64,000 nucleotides of DNA from an uncultured Lachnospiraceae bacterium (GCA_902799015.1 CADBZI010000002.1:1-64000), one strand, 5' to 3'; positions 15,035-25,135 are shown, counted from the first letter of the stretch. Translations and numbers: made by a program. Notes: generated by a model from the letters alone, not told the origin.

Positions 15035-17742
15035 TGGGAAACAGCTTGAATATGACCAGAAAAGGGAGTGCTCGTCTGATCCGAATTGTGTATGGAATGA
15101 TCGCCCTTGGCGTGATCCTGTTCAGTATGTGGTCTTTTCTCCACGGGTCGGCAGAGTGGGTAACAGAAAACTACGGAACAACAACGGATGGCCAGTTAAT
15201 GATAGAGGACGGATCGGTTTATCGCGTTTCCTTTATCATCCGGCATGATGGGTTTCGCGGGATCAATGTGAAACTGTCGCCGGCTGTGGTAACCTATGGC
15301 GAGGAGCAGCTTCTGTTTACTCTGACAGACCAACAGACCGGAGACGAGATTGATCGGTATGAGATCGCTCTGGCTGACATGGTATGCCTGGTGGATACCT
15401 TTATCCCCCTCCAGTACGACCGTTCCGCGGGCCGTGAGGTTTCGGTTACAATTGCCGGTGAGAACCTTCATCGAAGTCCGGCACTTAGCCTGTCAGAGAA
15501 CCATGTGTCAGACACGACGCTGTACGTGAACGGAAAACCGGAGAAGAACCGGTATCTGGTGTTTTCAGCGGCTTACAGAAAGGATTCCAGATATAATATT
15601 CAGGCGGCGGTAAGAGGCATCGCCATTCTGTTTTTCCTTGCGCTGGCGTACTTCTGGACAGGACTTGAGAAGAGAGAACATAAGGAGGTTTCTGCGGAGA
15701 AATCCAGGGATTCCGCGAAGGAGGAGAAAAGAACCAGCAGGGCTGCCGCAGGGATGCTTCTTATGTTTTTGCTTCTTTCAGCTGTGTACGTATCTCTCAC
15801 ATTATATACATACATCAACCTGAAACGGAATGTACTATCGAAAGATAAGAGCATTGAGGTCGTATCAAAGGACGATTTGTATTCCGGAGAGATACGGATC
15901 GATGAGAATACGGCGCAGATGACATACACATTCCTTTCTCAGCAGAATGCATTGTCATCTCTGATTTTTTCTGTCAGCGCGTCGCCAGGAAACGGGGATG
16001 CGAGAATCCATGTTCGTATCTGGGACAGGAAGTACAAAGTCTGCTGTCACGATGAAACTGTTAAAGTAAAGGATCTTCCTTCCAAAAGGGGAAGATGGGA
16101 AATCTTTCTGAGAAATGAGTTATCGGAGTCCCGTGACAGGGAGGTCACAATCGAGCTTGAGCCGGTGGCGTTTGACGATGCGGAGGTGGTCTTTTACACG
16201 GGGAGGTCCGGAGGCGGAACGGAGATCAGTATCGACGGGAGGCGCACAAATCTTTTTCCGATTCTGTATGCCTGCTATGCGAAGAATTTTTATCTTAAGA
16301 CATTGTTCCTGATTTTTACTGTGCTTGGATATGGGTTCCTGGTGCTTTGCTTTGTATTGCTTTCCATGTGGAAGGTATCGCCGGAAAAGGGATTCCTTCC
16401 GTTGACACTTTATCTGGGACTCCTGTATATGCTTGTTGTGCCGGTTTATTCTGTTCCGGATGAGTATACCCATATCGACAGCGCGTATATCGTTTCAAAT
16501 CGCCTTCTGGGGATTGAGGCTCCTGATGGAATGCCGGGATATGACTATAAGCGTGCGGAGGATGTGGATAACGGGGAGTATCTAAGGTACGCGGCAGAGA
16601 AGTCTGATTACAGGCGCTTGTATACGGGCTTGTTTCGCCCCGCCACTGATACGTCCCTTGTGCTGACCGCCTGCCGGGATGCAACAGCGAATGCGGGCGT
16701 GCTGTACTATGTACCAGCAGCAATCGGATTGACGATTGGCCGTCTGCTTTCCCTTGGTACCCTTCCGATGCTGATGCTGGGGCGATTCTTTAATCTTGTC
16801 ACGTCTCTTTTACTCTGTTACTATGCGTTGCGGAAGTTGCCGGGAAAGAGGTGGCTTTTCCTGTTATACGCGACAACTCCGATTCTGCTGCAGGAGGCGG
16901 CGTCTTTCTCGTACGATGCCCTTCTGAACGCGTTTGCGATGGTGTATGTTGCTCTGTGCTTCTCCTATGTCAGGGAGAGGGTTCACAGCTTCATCGATCC
17001 GTTGATGCTGTTTTTTGCGATGTTCCAGCTTGCGACAGTAAAGGGAGGGGTATATTTCCCGATCTGCTTCGTGATTCTTGTCATCCCTGTGGAGAGAAGA
17101 TGGAAACTACGGCGTGCGGGCTTGTTTACGGGAGTGGTTTCGGCGGCAGTGATGACTGCATTCATGCAGAACAACATTAGCATGCTTCTGCGTAACTACC
17201 TGACGCCGAAGGCGGCCTCCATTGCGCCGTTCTCCGGAGGGGACCTCTTTACGGTGGGATATATCAGAGAACATCTGTTAAGGACGGTGAATGTTGCAGT
17301 TACGACGGTTTTTACGGAAACAAGCAGACTGATATGGGAGTTTTTTGGCGGGAAGATGGGATCCATGTATCAAATTCAGATGCCATGGATGTATATACTT
17401 CTGTTTATCGGCGTTTTTGTCATGGTGGGAAGACGGGATTCCGAAGGTTCTGTTATTGTGAGGCGCCTGAGCGTGGCAGGGATCGTGGTGATAACAGGCA
17501 TGGTGATGGCCCTGATCGCACTGTCGATGCTTCTTGCCGATACCACGACTTCAAGCAGTGCGATTTCCGGTCTGCAGGGAAGATATTATATTCCGGTGAT
17601 GTTTGCACCGTTAGCCGCTCTGTTTTCGCGGTGGAACTGTGAGCGGGAGGACGGGCCGGCAGTACCCGTTCATGTTGTGACTTGCTATTTTCTTGCGCAG
17701 TGTGTATTCTTATATAATATGATTCTGGTGATCTTCAGTTAA
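15034..17742 (+). CDS. DUF2142 multi-pass membrane protein
   Basis: A 902-residue protein. An N-terminal membrane helix is followed by an extracytoplasmic beta-rich region (to ~190), a helix, a second extracytoplasmic domain (~270-420), and then a membrane core of ten or more helices. The core opens with VPVYSVPDEYTHIDSAYI (~470-487), the hallmark 'PDE..H' loop of DUF2142 proteins, which are distant GT-C-like membrane proteins common in polysaccharide loci. The extra N-terminal domains make it longer than most members. It probably transfers a sugar from a lipid carrier on the outer face; the substrate is unknown. Confidence 0.7.
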   Translation: MGNSLNMTRKGSARLIRIVYGMIALGVILFSMWSFLHGSAEWVTENYGTTTDGQLMIEDGSVYRVSFIIRHDGFRGINVKLSPAVVTYGEEQLLFTLTDQQTGDEIDRYEIALADMVCLVDTFIPLQYDRSAGREVSVTIAGENLHRSPALSLSENHVSDTTLYVNGKPEKNRYLVFSAAYRKDSRYNIQAAVRGIAILFFLALAYFWTGLEKREHKEVSAEKSRDSAKEEKRTSRAAAGMLLMFLLLSAVYVSLTLYTYINLKRNVLSKDKSIEVVSKDDLYSGEIRIDENTAQMTYTFLSQQNALSSLIFSVSASPGNGDARIHVRIWDRKYKVCCHDETVKVKDLPSKRGRWEIFLRNELSESRDREVTIELEPVAFDDAEVVFYTGRSGGGTEISIDGRRTNLFPILYACYAKNFYLKTLFLIFTVLGYGFLVLCFVLLSMWKVSPEKGFLPLTLYLGLLYMLVVPVYSVPDEYTHIDSAYIVSNRLLGIEAPDGMPGYDYKRAEDVDNGEYLRYAAEKSDYRRLYTGLFRPATDTSLVLTACRDATANAGVLYYVPAAIGLTIGRLLSLGTLPMLMLGRFFNLVTSLLLCYYALRKLPGKRWLFLLYATTPILLQEAASFSYDALLNAFAMVYVALCFSYVRERVHSFIDPLMLFFAMFQLATVKGGVYFPICFVILVIPVERRWKLRRAGLFTGVVSAAVMTAFMQNNISMLLRNYLTPKAASIAPFSGGDLFTVGYIREHLLRTVNVAVTTVFTETSRLIWEFFGGKMGSMYQIQMPWMYILLFIGVFVMVGRRDSEGSVIVRRLSVAGIVVITGMVMALIALSMLLADTTTSSSAISGLQGRYYIPVMFAPLAALFSRWNCEREDGPAVPVHVVTCYFLAQCVFLYNMILVIFS

Positions 17743-17818
17743 GGAAGATTGATCCAATTTGTGCTTTCTTAGAGGGGTTGGTTCGGCATACACACTACTG
17801 AAAGAGAGAAGTGGCATC

Positions 17819-18505
17819 ATGAAAAAGCTGATTATTATTCCTGCGTTCAATGAACAGGAAAGTATTCTCGGTACGGTCAGCCGGATCCGTGAGCTGGCTC
17901 CGGATTATGATTATATCGTTGTAAATGACTGTTCGGAGGATGATACGCTTATGATCTGCCGCCGGAATCATATCAGGGTTTTGAACCTTCCGATCAATCT
18001 CGGCATCGGTGGGGCAGTGCAGACAGGATACCGATATGCGTATGAGAACGGGTATGAGATCGCCGTGCAGATGGATGGAGACGGACAGCATGATCCTGCG
18101 TATCTGTCCGTACTGGAGGAGGCACTGGTTAAGGACGGGCTGGATATGGTGATCGGCTCCAGATTTATCGATAATCAGGGATTTCAGTCCTCTACGATCA
18201 GGAGGGTTGGGATTCGGTTCTTCACGGCTTTGCTCCTGCTTCTGTTTGGGCAGAAGATTACGGATGCTACCTCTGGGATGAGGATGTGCAACCGGAGGGT
18301 GATGGAGCTCTTCATCCGGGACTATCCGAGGGATTATCCAGAGCCGGAGACGGTGGCAAGGCTCTTAAGGCACAGATTTGGTGTGCGGGAAGTTCCGGTG
18401 ATGATGCGGGAACGGCAGGGAGGCGTCTCTTCTATCTCTATGAAGAAATCCATCTACTATATGATGAAGGTATCGATGGCGATTCTGATTGAGCGTCTGA
18501 GGTGA
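17819..18505 (+). CDS. Family 2 glycosyltransferase, polyprenyl-phosphate (DPM1-like) type
   Basis: A 228-residue GT-A enzyme. KLIIIPAFNEQESI opens the nucleotide-binding fold, MDGDGQHDP carries the metal-binding D-x-D, and GSRF and DATSGMRMCN match the DPM1/dolichol-phosphate-mannose-synthase subgroup. The ATG at 17819 follows AGAGAGAAG; the frame runs 20 codons further upstream without support. The next gene encodes a DUF2304 membrane protein. That pairing is recurrent in bacteria and suggests the two load a sugar onto undecaprenyl phosphate for use by the GT-C-like proteins nearby. Confidence 0.85.
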   Translation: MKKLIIIPAFNEQESILGTVSRIRELAPDYDYIVVNDCSEDDTLMICRRNHIRVLNLPINLGIGGAVQTGYRYAYENGYEIAVQMDGDGQHDPAYLSVLEEALVKDGLDMVIGSRFIDNQGFQSSTIRRVGIRFFTALLLLLFGQKITDATSGMRMCNRRVMELFIRDYPRDYPEPETVARLLRHRFGVREVPVMMRERQGGVSSISMKKSIYYMMKVSMAILIERLR

Positions 18506-18532
18506 CCCGCGCAAGGCGGAGGACAAGGTGAT

Positions 18533-18934
18533 ATGATGTCATTGAAATTGCAGGTGATTCTTGGAGTGATCCTGTTTCTGGCACTGGTCGGTATCCTGAA
18601 TATGGTGCGGAGCCGGGCTCTGGAACTGAAGTATGTGCTGGCTTGGATTTTGTGTGATCTTGCGCTGCTGATCATGGTGATCTTCCCTCAGTCTATGGGA
18701 GGTCTTTCCCGGCTGCTGGGAATCTCGTCACCGATGAATATGATCTTCTTTCTCGGATTCCTGTTTTTCCTGGGGATTATCTTTTCTCTGACGGTTGCGC
18801 TGTCCCGAACGACAGAGCGGCTCAGGAAGCTGGCCCAGTCGGTCGCTCTCAGATTTGAGAAGCTCGAGGCGTGTGATGAACAGGGGGATGCAGTACAGGA
18901 TCTGCCTGCAGATACAGAAGAGGTCTCCCGATAA
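18533..18934 (+). CDS. DUF2304 small membrane protein
   Basis: A 133-residue protein with three membrane helices (LQVILGVILFLALVGILNMV, YVLAWILCDLALLIMVIF, MIFFLGFLFFLGIIFSLTVA) and a short cytoplasmic coiled tail. The pattern RSRALELKYVLAWILCDLAL is typical of DUF2304. It follows a DPM1-like glycosyltransferase, its usual partner, and precedes a flippase. GACAAGGTGAT precedes the start; a second ATG three bases downstream is equally possible. Confidence 0.8.
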   Translation: MMSLKLQVILGVILFLALVGILNMVRSRALELKYVLAWILCDLALLIMVIFPQSMGGLSRLLGISSPMNMIFFLGFLFFLGIIFSLTVALSRTTERLRKLAQSVALRFEKLEACDEQGDAVQDLPADTEEVSR

Positions 18935-18939
18935 GATCC

Positions 18940-20373
18940 ATGAGTAAACTGGTACGAAATTTTGTATATGTAAATCTGCAGCAGCTGCTTACGATCATCA
19001 TCCCGCTGATCACAACGCCATATCTGACCAGGCACCTCGGAGCAACATCGTTGGGAATTGACGGCTATGTGCTGTCAGTTGTCACCTTGTGCGAGACATT
19101 CGGCTCTCTCGGAACGAATATTTACGCAAACAGGGAGATAGCCTATGTCCGCGATGACAAAGAACGGCTGACGAACGTGTTCTGGGAACTGATGCTGCTC
19201 CGACTGGGACTGGGAGGAATCACCGCGGCAGTCTATCTCGCTGTCGGATTCCTATCCTCTTATCGGGTGATCTTCTGTATCCAGATCATGCACCTGATCG
19301 GATATTTCGTAGACACCTCGTGGCTTTTTGTCGGATTGGAGCGCATGCGCAGCGTTGTTCTGACGAATACGCTTGTCAAGACCGTGACAACCGTATGTAT
19401 TTTCTTGCTGATTCACCAGGCATCTGATCTTAGACTGTATGTCGTGATCACTGCGGCCGGACAGTTGGCCATGGCAGCCTTGATCCTGCTCCAGTGCAGG
19501 AATGTCATCGGAAGACTGCATCCATCGCGTCTTCGGGTTTTCCGACATTTGAGACAGATTATCGCGTTGTTTCTTCCGCAGGCGGCATCTTCCATTTATG
19601 TTCTGTTCGACAAGACGATGCTGGGTCTGCTGGCGTCGGATATTTCCTGCGTGTCCATTTACGACAAAGGCGAGGTGCTCGTGAAGACACCCTGTGTCCT
19701 TGCACTTGCGGTCACGACGGTTCTGATGCCCCGGATGGCCAATGCGCATGCCGCAGGAAGGAAGCAGGAGGTGAAAAGGCTGGTCCACTATGCTTTGCAA
19801 TATATGTTCCTTCTGTTTGTGCCGCTCGCGGTCGGGTTTGCGCTGGTTGCGCCGCCCTTTGTTACGTGGTATCTGGGGGAAAACTATGCGGGCAGTGCGA
19901 GGGTAATCCAGATCCTCTCGCCGATTATCCTTGCGATTGCACTAAGCAATGTGAGCGGGGCTCAGTATCTGATCGCCACGAATCAGACCCGGACGCTGAC
20001 AATCTCCTACCTGTCTGCCGCGATTCTGAACCTTACAGGAAATTATTTTCTGATTCCGATATGGGAAGAGCTCGGAGCGGCATTCACGACCAGCCTGGCG
20101 GAGATCACAGTGATGCTGGTTCAGTTTTATGCCATGAGAAAGGCGCTGGGCAGGCTCGGTATCTTTGAGCTTGCATGGAAGAAGCTGATTGCTGTGTGCG
20201 CTATGACAGCCCTGATTCTTTTCATACAGCGCTGGCAGACTACTGTGGCACTCTGGATTGGACAGATTCTGGCAGGAGCGGCTGTGTACTTTGTGGTTCT
20301 GTTCTTGCTTCGGGATGAGGCACTTGAGAGGGGAATAAGGATGATTCGGGGATTCAGGAAGGCAGGAGGCTGA
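18940..20373 (+). CDS. Wzx-type oligosaccharide flippase (MOP superfamily)
   Basis: A 477-residue protein with about 12-14 predicted membrane helices. The N-terminus (NFVYVNLQQLLTIIIPLITT, PYLTRHLGATSLGIDGYVLS) is typical of the RfbX/Wzx polysaccharide flippases. It would flip undecaprenyl-linked repeat units for assembly outside, with the Wzz-like protein at 9691 controlling length. I do not see an obvious classic Wzy polymerase; one of the large membrane proteins may fill that role. It sits five bases after the DUF2304 gene in the same operon. Confidence 0.85.
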   Translation: MSKLVRNFVYVNLQQLLTIIIPLITTPYLTRHLGATSLGIDGYVLSVVTLCETFGSLGTNIYANREIAYVRDDKERLTNVFWELMLLRLGLGGITAAVYLAVGFLSSYRVIFCIQIMHLIGYFVDTSWLFVGLERMRSVVLTNTLVKTVTTVCIFLLIHQASDLRLYVVITAAGQLAMAALILLQCRNVIGRLHPSRLRVFRHLRQIIALFLPQAASSIYVLFDKTMLGLLASDISCVSIYDKGEVLVKTPCVLALAVTTVLMPRMANAHAAGRKQEVKRLVHYALQYMFLLFVPLAVGFALVAPPFVTWYLGENYAGSARVIQILSPIILAIALSNVSGAQYLIATNQTRTLTISYLSAAILNLTGNYFLIPIWEELGAAFTTSLAEITVMLVQFYAMRKALGRLGIFELAWKKLIAVCAMTALILFIQRWQTTVALWIGQILAGAAVYFVVLFLLRDEALERGIRMIRGFRKAGG

Positions 20374-20403
20374 CGGCTCAGATCCGTAGCCCGGAGGGTT
20401 AAA

Positions 20404-21408
20404 ATGTCAGAGAAAGTATCGATCATCATGCCGGTCTATAACGGTGAGGCGTTTCTGAGAGATTCAATCGGGTCTGTTTTTTGCCAGACCTACAAGAATA
20501 TTGAACTGATCGCGATCGATGACGGATCCCTGGATGCTTCCATGCAGATTCTCAGAGAACTGGAGAATGTCGCCCCGCAGGGAGTTTCTGTCAGAGTGAT
20601 GCATCAGGAGAATCACGGGATCTGTTATACCAGAAACCGGGCACTGGATGCCGCGTCAGGCACTTATGTCATGTTCATGGATCAGGATGACAGTCTGAAG
20701 AAGAGATATGTGGAAAGGATGGTTCGCGGGATCGAGAAGGAGCAGGCGGATCTTCTGATCGGCGGATATGAGCTGGTCAGTGAAAAGAAGAAGGTGCTGA
20801 AAAAGGTTCATCTGAATCCCGCCCTTCCCTGGTCGCTGTATCAGATCAGCGCTCCGTGGGGAAGAATCTTTCGGAGAACTGTCATAGAGCAGGGACATGT
20901 TCGCTTTCTGATCACAAAGATCAGCGAGGACTTTTATTTTAACATGGTCTTCATGAGCTGCTGCGACAGGATTGCCGTGACGGACTATGCGGGCTATGGA
21001 TGGACGTTTAGGAAAATGTCGGAGTCTCATGCGCATATGAGTAGAGCTTCCGATGACCGGAATGTCCTTGATATGCTCTCGGCTGTACTCAGGGATATGA
21101 AGCAGCCGAACCGGCTGGATTGTGACCTGATCGAATACATGATGGTGAAGCATATCGTTTGGTATCTTCTATATACAGCGAAGAGCATGGATCGGACTGC
21201 CTTGAGACGTCATTACACAGAGTGTATGCAATGGCTGGAGAGACGGTTTCCTGACTACAGGAAGAATCCTTATCTGGGATTCTTTACGCCGAAGGGAGAA
21301 GCGGTTCCTGTCCGTCTGATTGTGTATGGCGCAGTTAGGCTGAGCAGATGGAATCTTTTTTATCTGTTGCTCAGGCTCTACTCGAGGGTTGGAGGGATAG
21401 TGCGATGA
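20404..21408 (+). CDS. Family 2 glycosyltransferase
   Basis: A 334-residue GT-A glycosyltransferase. VSIIMPVYNGEAFLRDSI opens the fold, AIDDGSLD and FMDQDDSL carry the acidic nucleotide and metal-binding motifs, and ISEDFYFN holds the ED motif of the acceptor-side base. The C-terminal ~100 residues are helical and carry no extra domain. GGAGGG precedes the ATG. The stop overlaps the next glycosyltransferase as ATGA. Sugar specificity cannot be read from sequence. Confidence 0.85.
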   Translation: MSEKVSIIMPVYNGEAFLRDSIGSVFCQTYKNIELIAIDDGSLDASMQILRELENVAPQGVSVRVMHQENHGICYTRNRALDAASGTYVMFMDQDDSLKKRYVERMVRGIEKEQADLLIGGYELVSEKKKVLKKVHLNPALPWSLYQISAPWGRIFRRTVIEQGHVRFLITKISEDFYFNMVFMSCCDRIAVTDYAGYGWTFRKMSESHAHMSRASDDRNVLDMLSAVLRDMKQPNRLDCDLIEYMMVKHIVWYLLYTAKSMDRTALRRHYTECMQWLERRFPDYRKNPYLGFFTPKGEAVPVRLIVYGAVRLSRWNLFYLLLRLYSRVGGIVR

Positions 21409-22310
21409 GCGGGATTGTGAACGTGCTGATTTCTACGTATAATGGGGAAAAGTACATCAGGCAGCAGATTCGCAGTATTCAGAGGCAGACATATCCTGAT
21501 ATCCGAATCTATGTCCGCGATGACGGTTCTTCGGACCGGACGGTTCAGATCCTGGAGGAATATGCGGAGAAAGAGGAGATCACACTTATCAGGAGCGATG
21601 GCGTCAATATCGGATACGGGAGAAGTTTCCTGAAGCTGCTGCGTGCGGCTGAAGAGGGGGATTTTTGGGCCTTCTGTGATCAGGATGATGTTTGGCATCC
21701 CAGCAAGGTGGAATGGTCCCTCGAATGGCTGAGTATTCAGGGCGAAGGCATACCGGCTTTGGTGGGTAATTCCTATGTGCTGACTACGGAAGATCTTCGT
21801 ATGGTGATCGGAACAAACCGACCGCCCTCTTACCGGTTCGACTTTCGCAGGAGTATCACGGACTGCCTCTATCAGGGATTTGTGATGACCATTAATGCTC
21901 CTCTGAGAGAACTGATGCTGAAGTGCGATGACACTCATCTGATCTCTCATGACTGGTGGGGTGTGATGCTGGCGGAGAAATTCGGGCGTTCTTACTTTGA
22001 TTCCCGAATCGCCGCGAAACATCGGAGGCTTGATGCGAGCGTTTCTGTCATGACGCTGGGCAACCGGTTTCGCTGGCTGAAGCAGACGTTTTTGACGGGC
22101 AACTCCAGTATCAAGGCAAGTGCGAAAGAATATGAGCGGCTGTTCGGTTCGGTTATGCAGGACAGGGATGCACGGATCGCACATTGGTTTACGCACGATT
22201 CCTATCATCTTGCGGACTCCCTGAAGAAGGCGTTCTATCCGGGAAGGTGGAGGCCGTCTATGAGTTCTGAGATCGTGCTGCGATTCCTGATGTTGACAGG
22301 AAAAATTTGA
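21405..22310 (+). CDS. Family 2 glycosyltransferase, rhamnosyltransferase-like
   Basis: A 301-residue protein. ATG 21405 is chosen because it overlaps the previous stop and has GGAGGG upstream. Motifs are NVLISTYNGEKYIRQQI, VRDDGSSDRT, FCDQDDVWHPSK and HDWWGVMLAEKFG. The DQDDVW plus HDWW combination is common in RgpB-type family-2 rhamnosyltransferases of Gram-positive wall polysaccharides, but specificity remains a guess. Confidence 0.8.
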   Translation: MSGIVNVLISTYNGEKYIRQQIRSIQRQTYPDIRIYVRDDGSSDRTVQILEEYAEKEEITLIRSDGVNIGYGRSFLKLLRAAEEGDFWAFCDQDDVWHPSKVEWSLEWLSIQGEGIPALVGNSYVLTTEDLRMVIGTNRPPSYRFDFRRSITDCLYQGFVMTINAPLRELMLKCDDTHLISHDWWGVMLAEKFGRSYFDSRIAAKHRRLDASVSVMTLGNRFRWLKQTFLTGNSSIKASAKEYERLFGSVMQDRDARIAHWFTHDSYHLADSLKKAFYPGRWRPSMSSEIVLRFLMLTGKI

Positions 22311-22336
22311 TGATTATAGCGCCGAAAGCCTGACTT

Positions 22337-22359
22337 CCACGCAAGCTTGCTTGCAGTGG
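22337..22359. other. Compact hairpin between two polysaccharide genes
   Basis: CCACGCAAGC pairs with GCTTGC-A-GTGG with one bulged A. It lies in the 123-base gap between the glycosyltransferase and the acyltransferase. No T-run follows, so termination is unlikely; it may be a processing or stabilising hairpin. Confidence 0.4.
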
Positions 22360-22433
22360 AGGGAAAGGGGGCTACGTTGTCCAATGGACGGATACAAAGA
22401 GTTTTGAATCGGCGTTTGACGGGTTGACTTGTA

Positions 22434-23450
22434 ATGGATGGTATGAAGCTGAGTGAGAGCCAGGTCGGAGTGAGTTATAACCTGCAGCTGATGCGGTTTC
22501 TTGCGGCGCTGGGTGTTGTATTTCATCATTCGTTTATTCTGTCCACAGGAAGCATGGACAGGGAATGGCTGAGCGCGGCGACCGGTGGCCAGCTGACGTT
22601 CGGGCTGGTCTCTGTTGGCCTTTTTTTTCTTGCGGGAGGCTATCTGATCGCAGGAAGCGCGCAGAAGAGCAGCAGCCTTTTTTCTTTTCTGAAGAGAAGG
22701 CTGATGCGGTTGATCCCGCCGTTGCTGGCAGTGAATACTGTGGTAATCGTTGTGTGCTGTGCGTTCTCGTCTTTGCCGGCTGCACGGTATTTTTGTCATC
22801 CGGATACCTGGAAGTACCTTTTGAACAGCGTATTCATTCTGAGACATGATCTTCCGGGTGTCTTTACGGAGAATGTCTACACGCGAACCGTAAACGGTGC
22901 ACTGTGGACGATGCCTGTTGAATTCGGATGCTATTTGTTCTGCTATATTGTCAAGGCAGTCTTTGGATTTCGGAAGAAATCCTATGCAATTACGCTGCCG
23001 CTTGCGGGTGCCGGCATCGCGGTCGGAGTGTTGCTTCAAAAACGGATTCCGTTTCTCTCCGCTATGCTCCTCCCCTGCATCTTCTTTTATCTGGGGATGA
23101 CGATCTGGGTTTATAAAGAGTACATTCACCTGAACCGTTTACTGTTTGTGGCGGCCTGCGCCGTAATGGTGATCGGGTGTATGTTCGGAGTCGGAAAGGC
23201 AGCACTTTTGATCGGAATGACGTATGCCGTGTTTTATCTGTCGTATGGAGTGCGTCAGATACCGAAACGGTGGGGTGCCGGCGGATTCTGGTCGTATGGT
23301 ATCTATCTGTGGGCATTTCCGCTTCAGCAGATGATTATCCAGGGGTTCGGCGGGCAGATGAATTCTTACGTGAATTTTGCGATCTCGGCTCCGATCGTAT
23401 GTGTGGGCGGAGCGTTGATTTATCATTTGATTGAAAAGAAGCGCGGATGA
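22434..23450 (+). CDS. Acyltransferase-3 (OatA/NodX-like) membrane O-acyltransferase
   Basis: A 338-residue protein with about ten membrane helices. NLQLMRFLAALGVVFHHSFI contains the family's arginine and paired histidines; SVGLFFLAGGYLIAGS matches the 'G..lFf..sGfl' element. Family 3 acyltransferases move acetyl or other acyl groups from the cytoplasm onto exported glycans. No C-terminal SGNH domain is attached. It would O-acetylate the polysaccharide made by this locus. The ribosome binding site is weak, and ATG 22443 is an alternative start. Confidence 0.8.
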   Translation: MDGMKLSESQVGVSYNLQLMRFLAALGVVFHHSFILSTGSMDREWLSAATGGQLTFGLVSVGLFFLAGGYLIAGSAQKSSSLFSFLKRRLMRLIPPLLAVNTVVIVVCCAFSSLPAARYFCHPDTWKYLLNSVFILRHDLPGVFTENVYTRTVNGALWTMPVEFGCYLFCYIVKAVFGFRKKSYAITLPLAGAGIAVGVLLQKRIPFLSAMLLPCIFFYLGMTIWVYKEYIHLNRLLFVAACAVMVIGCMFGVGKAALLIGMTYAVFYLSYGVRQIPKRWGAGGFWSYGIYLWAFPLQQMIIQGFGGQMNSYVNFAISAPIVCVGGALIYHLIEKKRG

Positions 23451-23475
23451 GGGAAGCAGTGCGAAGGAGGAACAG

Positions 23476-24339
23476 ATGAAGGTTGTTGTGACTGGCGCAA
23501 GCGGGTACATGGGAAGATATGTTGTAAAGGAACTGCTGAACAGAGGACACGAAGTAACCGCTGTCGATCTCCACTACAAGGAGGTGGATACACGGGCTGC
23601 CTTTTCCGATGTTTCTATTTTTTCCGGTGATAAGGACATCTTCATGAAGCTGGGGCAGCCGGATCTGTGCATTCATCTGGCCTGGAGAGATGGATTCATC
23701 CATAATTCCCCAAAGCATATGGAGGATCTGTCAAAGCACTTTACGTTTCTGTATGATATGATCAAGGGTGGATGCAGACGGATTGCCGTGATGGGCACCA
23801 TGCATGAGATCGGCTATTGGGAAGGAAAGGTAGATGCGGAGACACCGTGTCGTCCCCTCTCACAGTACGGTGTCGCGAAGAATGCGCTGCGGCAGTCCTT
23901 GCTGCTGCTGCAGGAGAAGGAAAATGTGAACCTGTACTGGCTTCGCGCGTTTTATATCACAGGGAACGATGAGCGCAATAGTTCTATTTTCACGAAACTG
24001 ATCGAGGCCGCGGAGGATGGAAAGGAGTTTTTTCCGTTTACATCCGGGAAGAACCAGTATGACTTCATAGACATCAGAGAGCTGGCCAGGAGGATCGTTG
24101 CAGCGTCTACGCAGGATGAGTATACGGGGATCATTAATGTATGTTCGGGAAAGCCGGTCTCACTGAAGGATAAGGTTGAGTCTTTTATCAGGGAGAAAGG
24201 GTATCAGATCCGGTTGGACTATGGCGCATTTCCGGACAGGCCTTATGATTCTCCCGTGATCTACGGTGACAGCACAATCATCGACCGTATCATTAGAAAG
24301 CAGGAAGAGGAGAGTACAGCAGATGAAGTACACCGGTGA
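23476..24339 (+). CDS. NAD-dependent epimerase/dehydratase (extended SDR)
   Basis: A 287-residue Rossmann enzyme. MKVVVTGASGYMGRYVV carries the GxxGxxG motif and YGVAK the catalytic Tyr-x3-Lys; VMGTMHEIGYWEG supplies the serine/threonine region. GGAGG five bases before the ATG fixes the start and removes a 15-residue extension. It likely modifies a nucleotide sugar for one of the glycosyltransferases; the reaction cannot be named. It overlaps the next gene by 17 bases. Confidence 0.8.
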   Translation: MKVVVTGASGYMGRYVVKELLNRGHEVTAVDLHYKEVDTRAAFSDVSIFSGDKDIFMKLGQPDLCIHLAWRDGFIHNSPKHMEDLSKHFTFLYDMIKGGCRRIAVMGTMHEIGYWEGKVDAETPCRPLSQYGVAKNALRQSLLLLQEKENVNLYWLRAFYITGNDERNSSIFTKLIEAAEDGKEFFPFTSGKNQYDFIDIRELARRIVAASTQDEYTGIINVCSGKPVSLKDKVESFIREKGYQIRLDYGAFPDRPYDSPVIYGDSTIIDRIIRKQEEESTADEVHR

Positions 24340-25117
24340 AGATCTCACGATTGTCCTTTGTGCCTATAAGGAATGCCCTTATCTCGAAAAGAGCCTGAGG
24401 GCACTGATGAATCAGACGGTAAAGTGCCATGTCGCGGTGTCAACTTCGACGCCGAATGAGTATATTTCGCGGATTGCCGGGAAATATCATGTTCCTGTTT
24501 GCGTGAATCCGGACGGCGGCCATGTGAAGGATTACAATTTTGCCATGCGGCAGGTCAAAACGAAGTTGGGAATGATCGCGCATCAGGATGATCTTCTGAG
24601 TCAGAGGTTCGTGGAAAAGAGCCTGAAGTCGCTGAACATGGCATCTGATCCGATCCTGTCTTTCACGGATTATCTGGAGATTCATAATGATGTTCCAGAC
24701 AGGAAGCCGTCTGTCATGATTCGCATCAAGCGACTGCTGGTATGGCCGATGCGGATTCCGCTCTTTCGCAGAACTGTCTTTGCTAAACGGCTGGGGCAGT
24801 GTATCGGCAATCCCATCACGCATCCTTCGGTGATTTGCGTGATGGACCGCATGCCGGATCCACTCTTCCGCCTGCAGTATCAGGCATCCATGGACTGGGA
24901 TCTATGGGAGCGGCTCTCCTGGGAGAAGGGCGAGTTCGCCTATGTTGGCAGCGTGCTCCTGCTTCACAGGATGACGAGCGAGAACGCGACCGCAAAATTG
25001 ATTCATTCAACGAACGCAAGATATTCCGAAGAGTACGAGATCTTGAGCAGATTCTGGCCAAAGCCGGTCGCCAGGATTATTATGCATTTTTATTCCAGAT
25101 CTGCGAAATATTATTGA
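24323..25117 (+). CDS. Family 2 glycosyltransferase (divergent)
   Basis: A 264-residue protein. DLTIVLCAYKECPYLEKSL opens a GT-A fold; MIAHQDDLLS is the acidic motif, with HQDD in place of the usual DxDD. SMDWDLWERLSW carries the acceptor-side motif, where a WD.W pattern replaces ED. ATG 24323 follows GGAGAG and lies inside the end of the epimerase gene. It is smaller than its relatives here but looks complete. Confidence 0.75.
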   Translation: MKYTGEDLTIVLCAYKECPYLEKSLRALMNQTVKCHVAVSTSTPNEYISRIAGKYHVPVCVNPDGGHVKDYNFAMRQVKTKLGMIAHQDDLLSQRFVEKSLKSLNMASDPILSFTDYLEIHNDVPDRKPSVMIRIKRLLVWPMRIPLFRRTVFAKRLGQCIGNPITHPSVICVMDRMPDPLFRLQYQASMDWDLWERLSWEKGEFAYVGSVLLLHRMTSENATAKLIHSTNARYSEEYEILSRFWPKPVARIIMHFYSRSAKYY

Positions 25118-25135
25118 CTGTGATATCTTAAGATT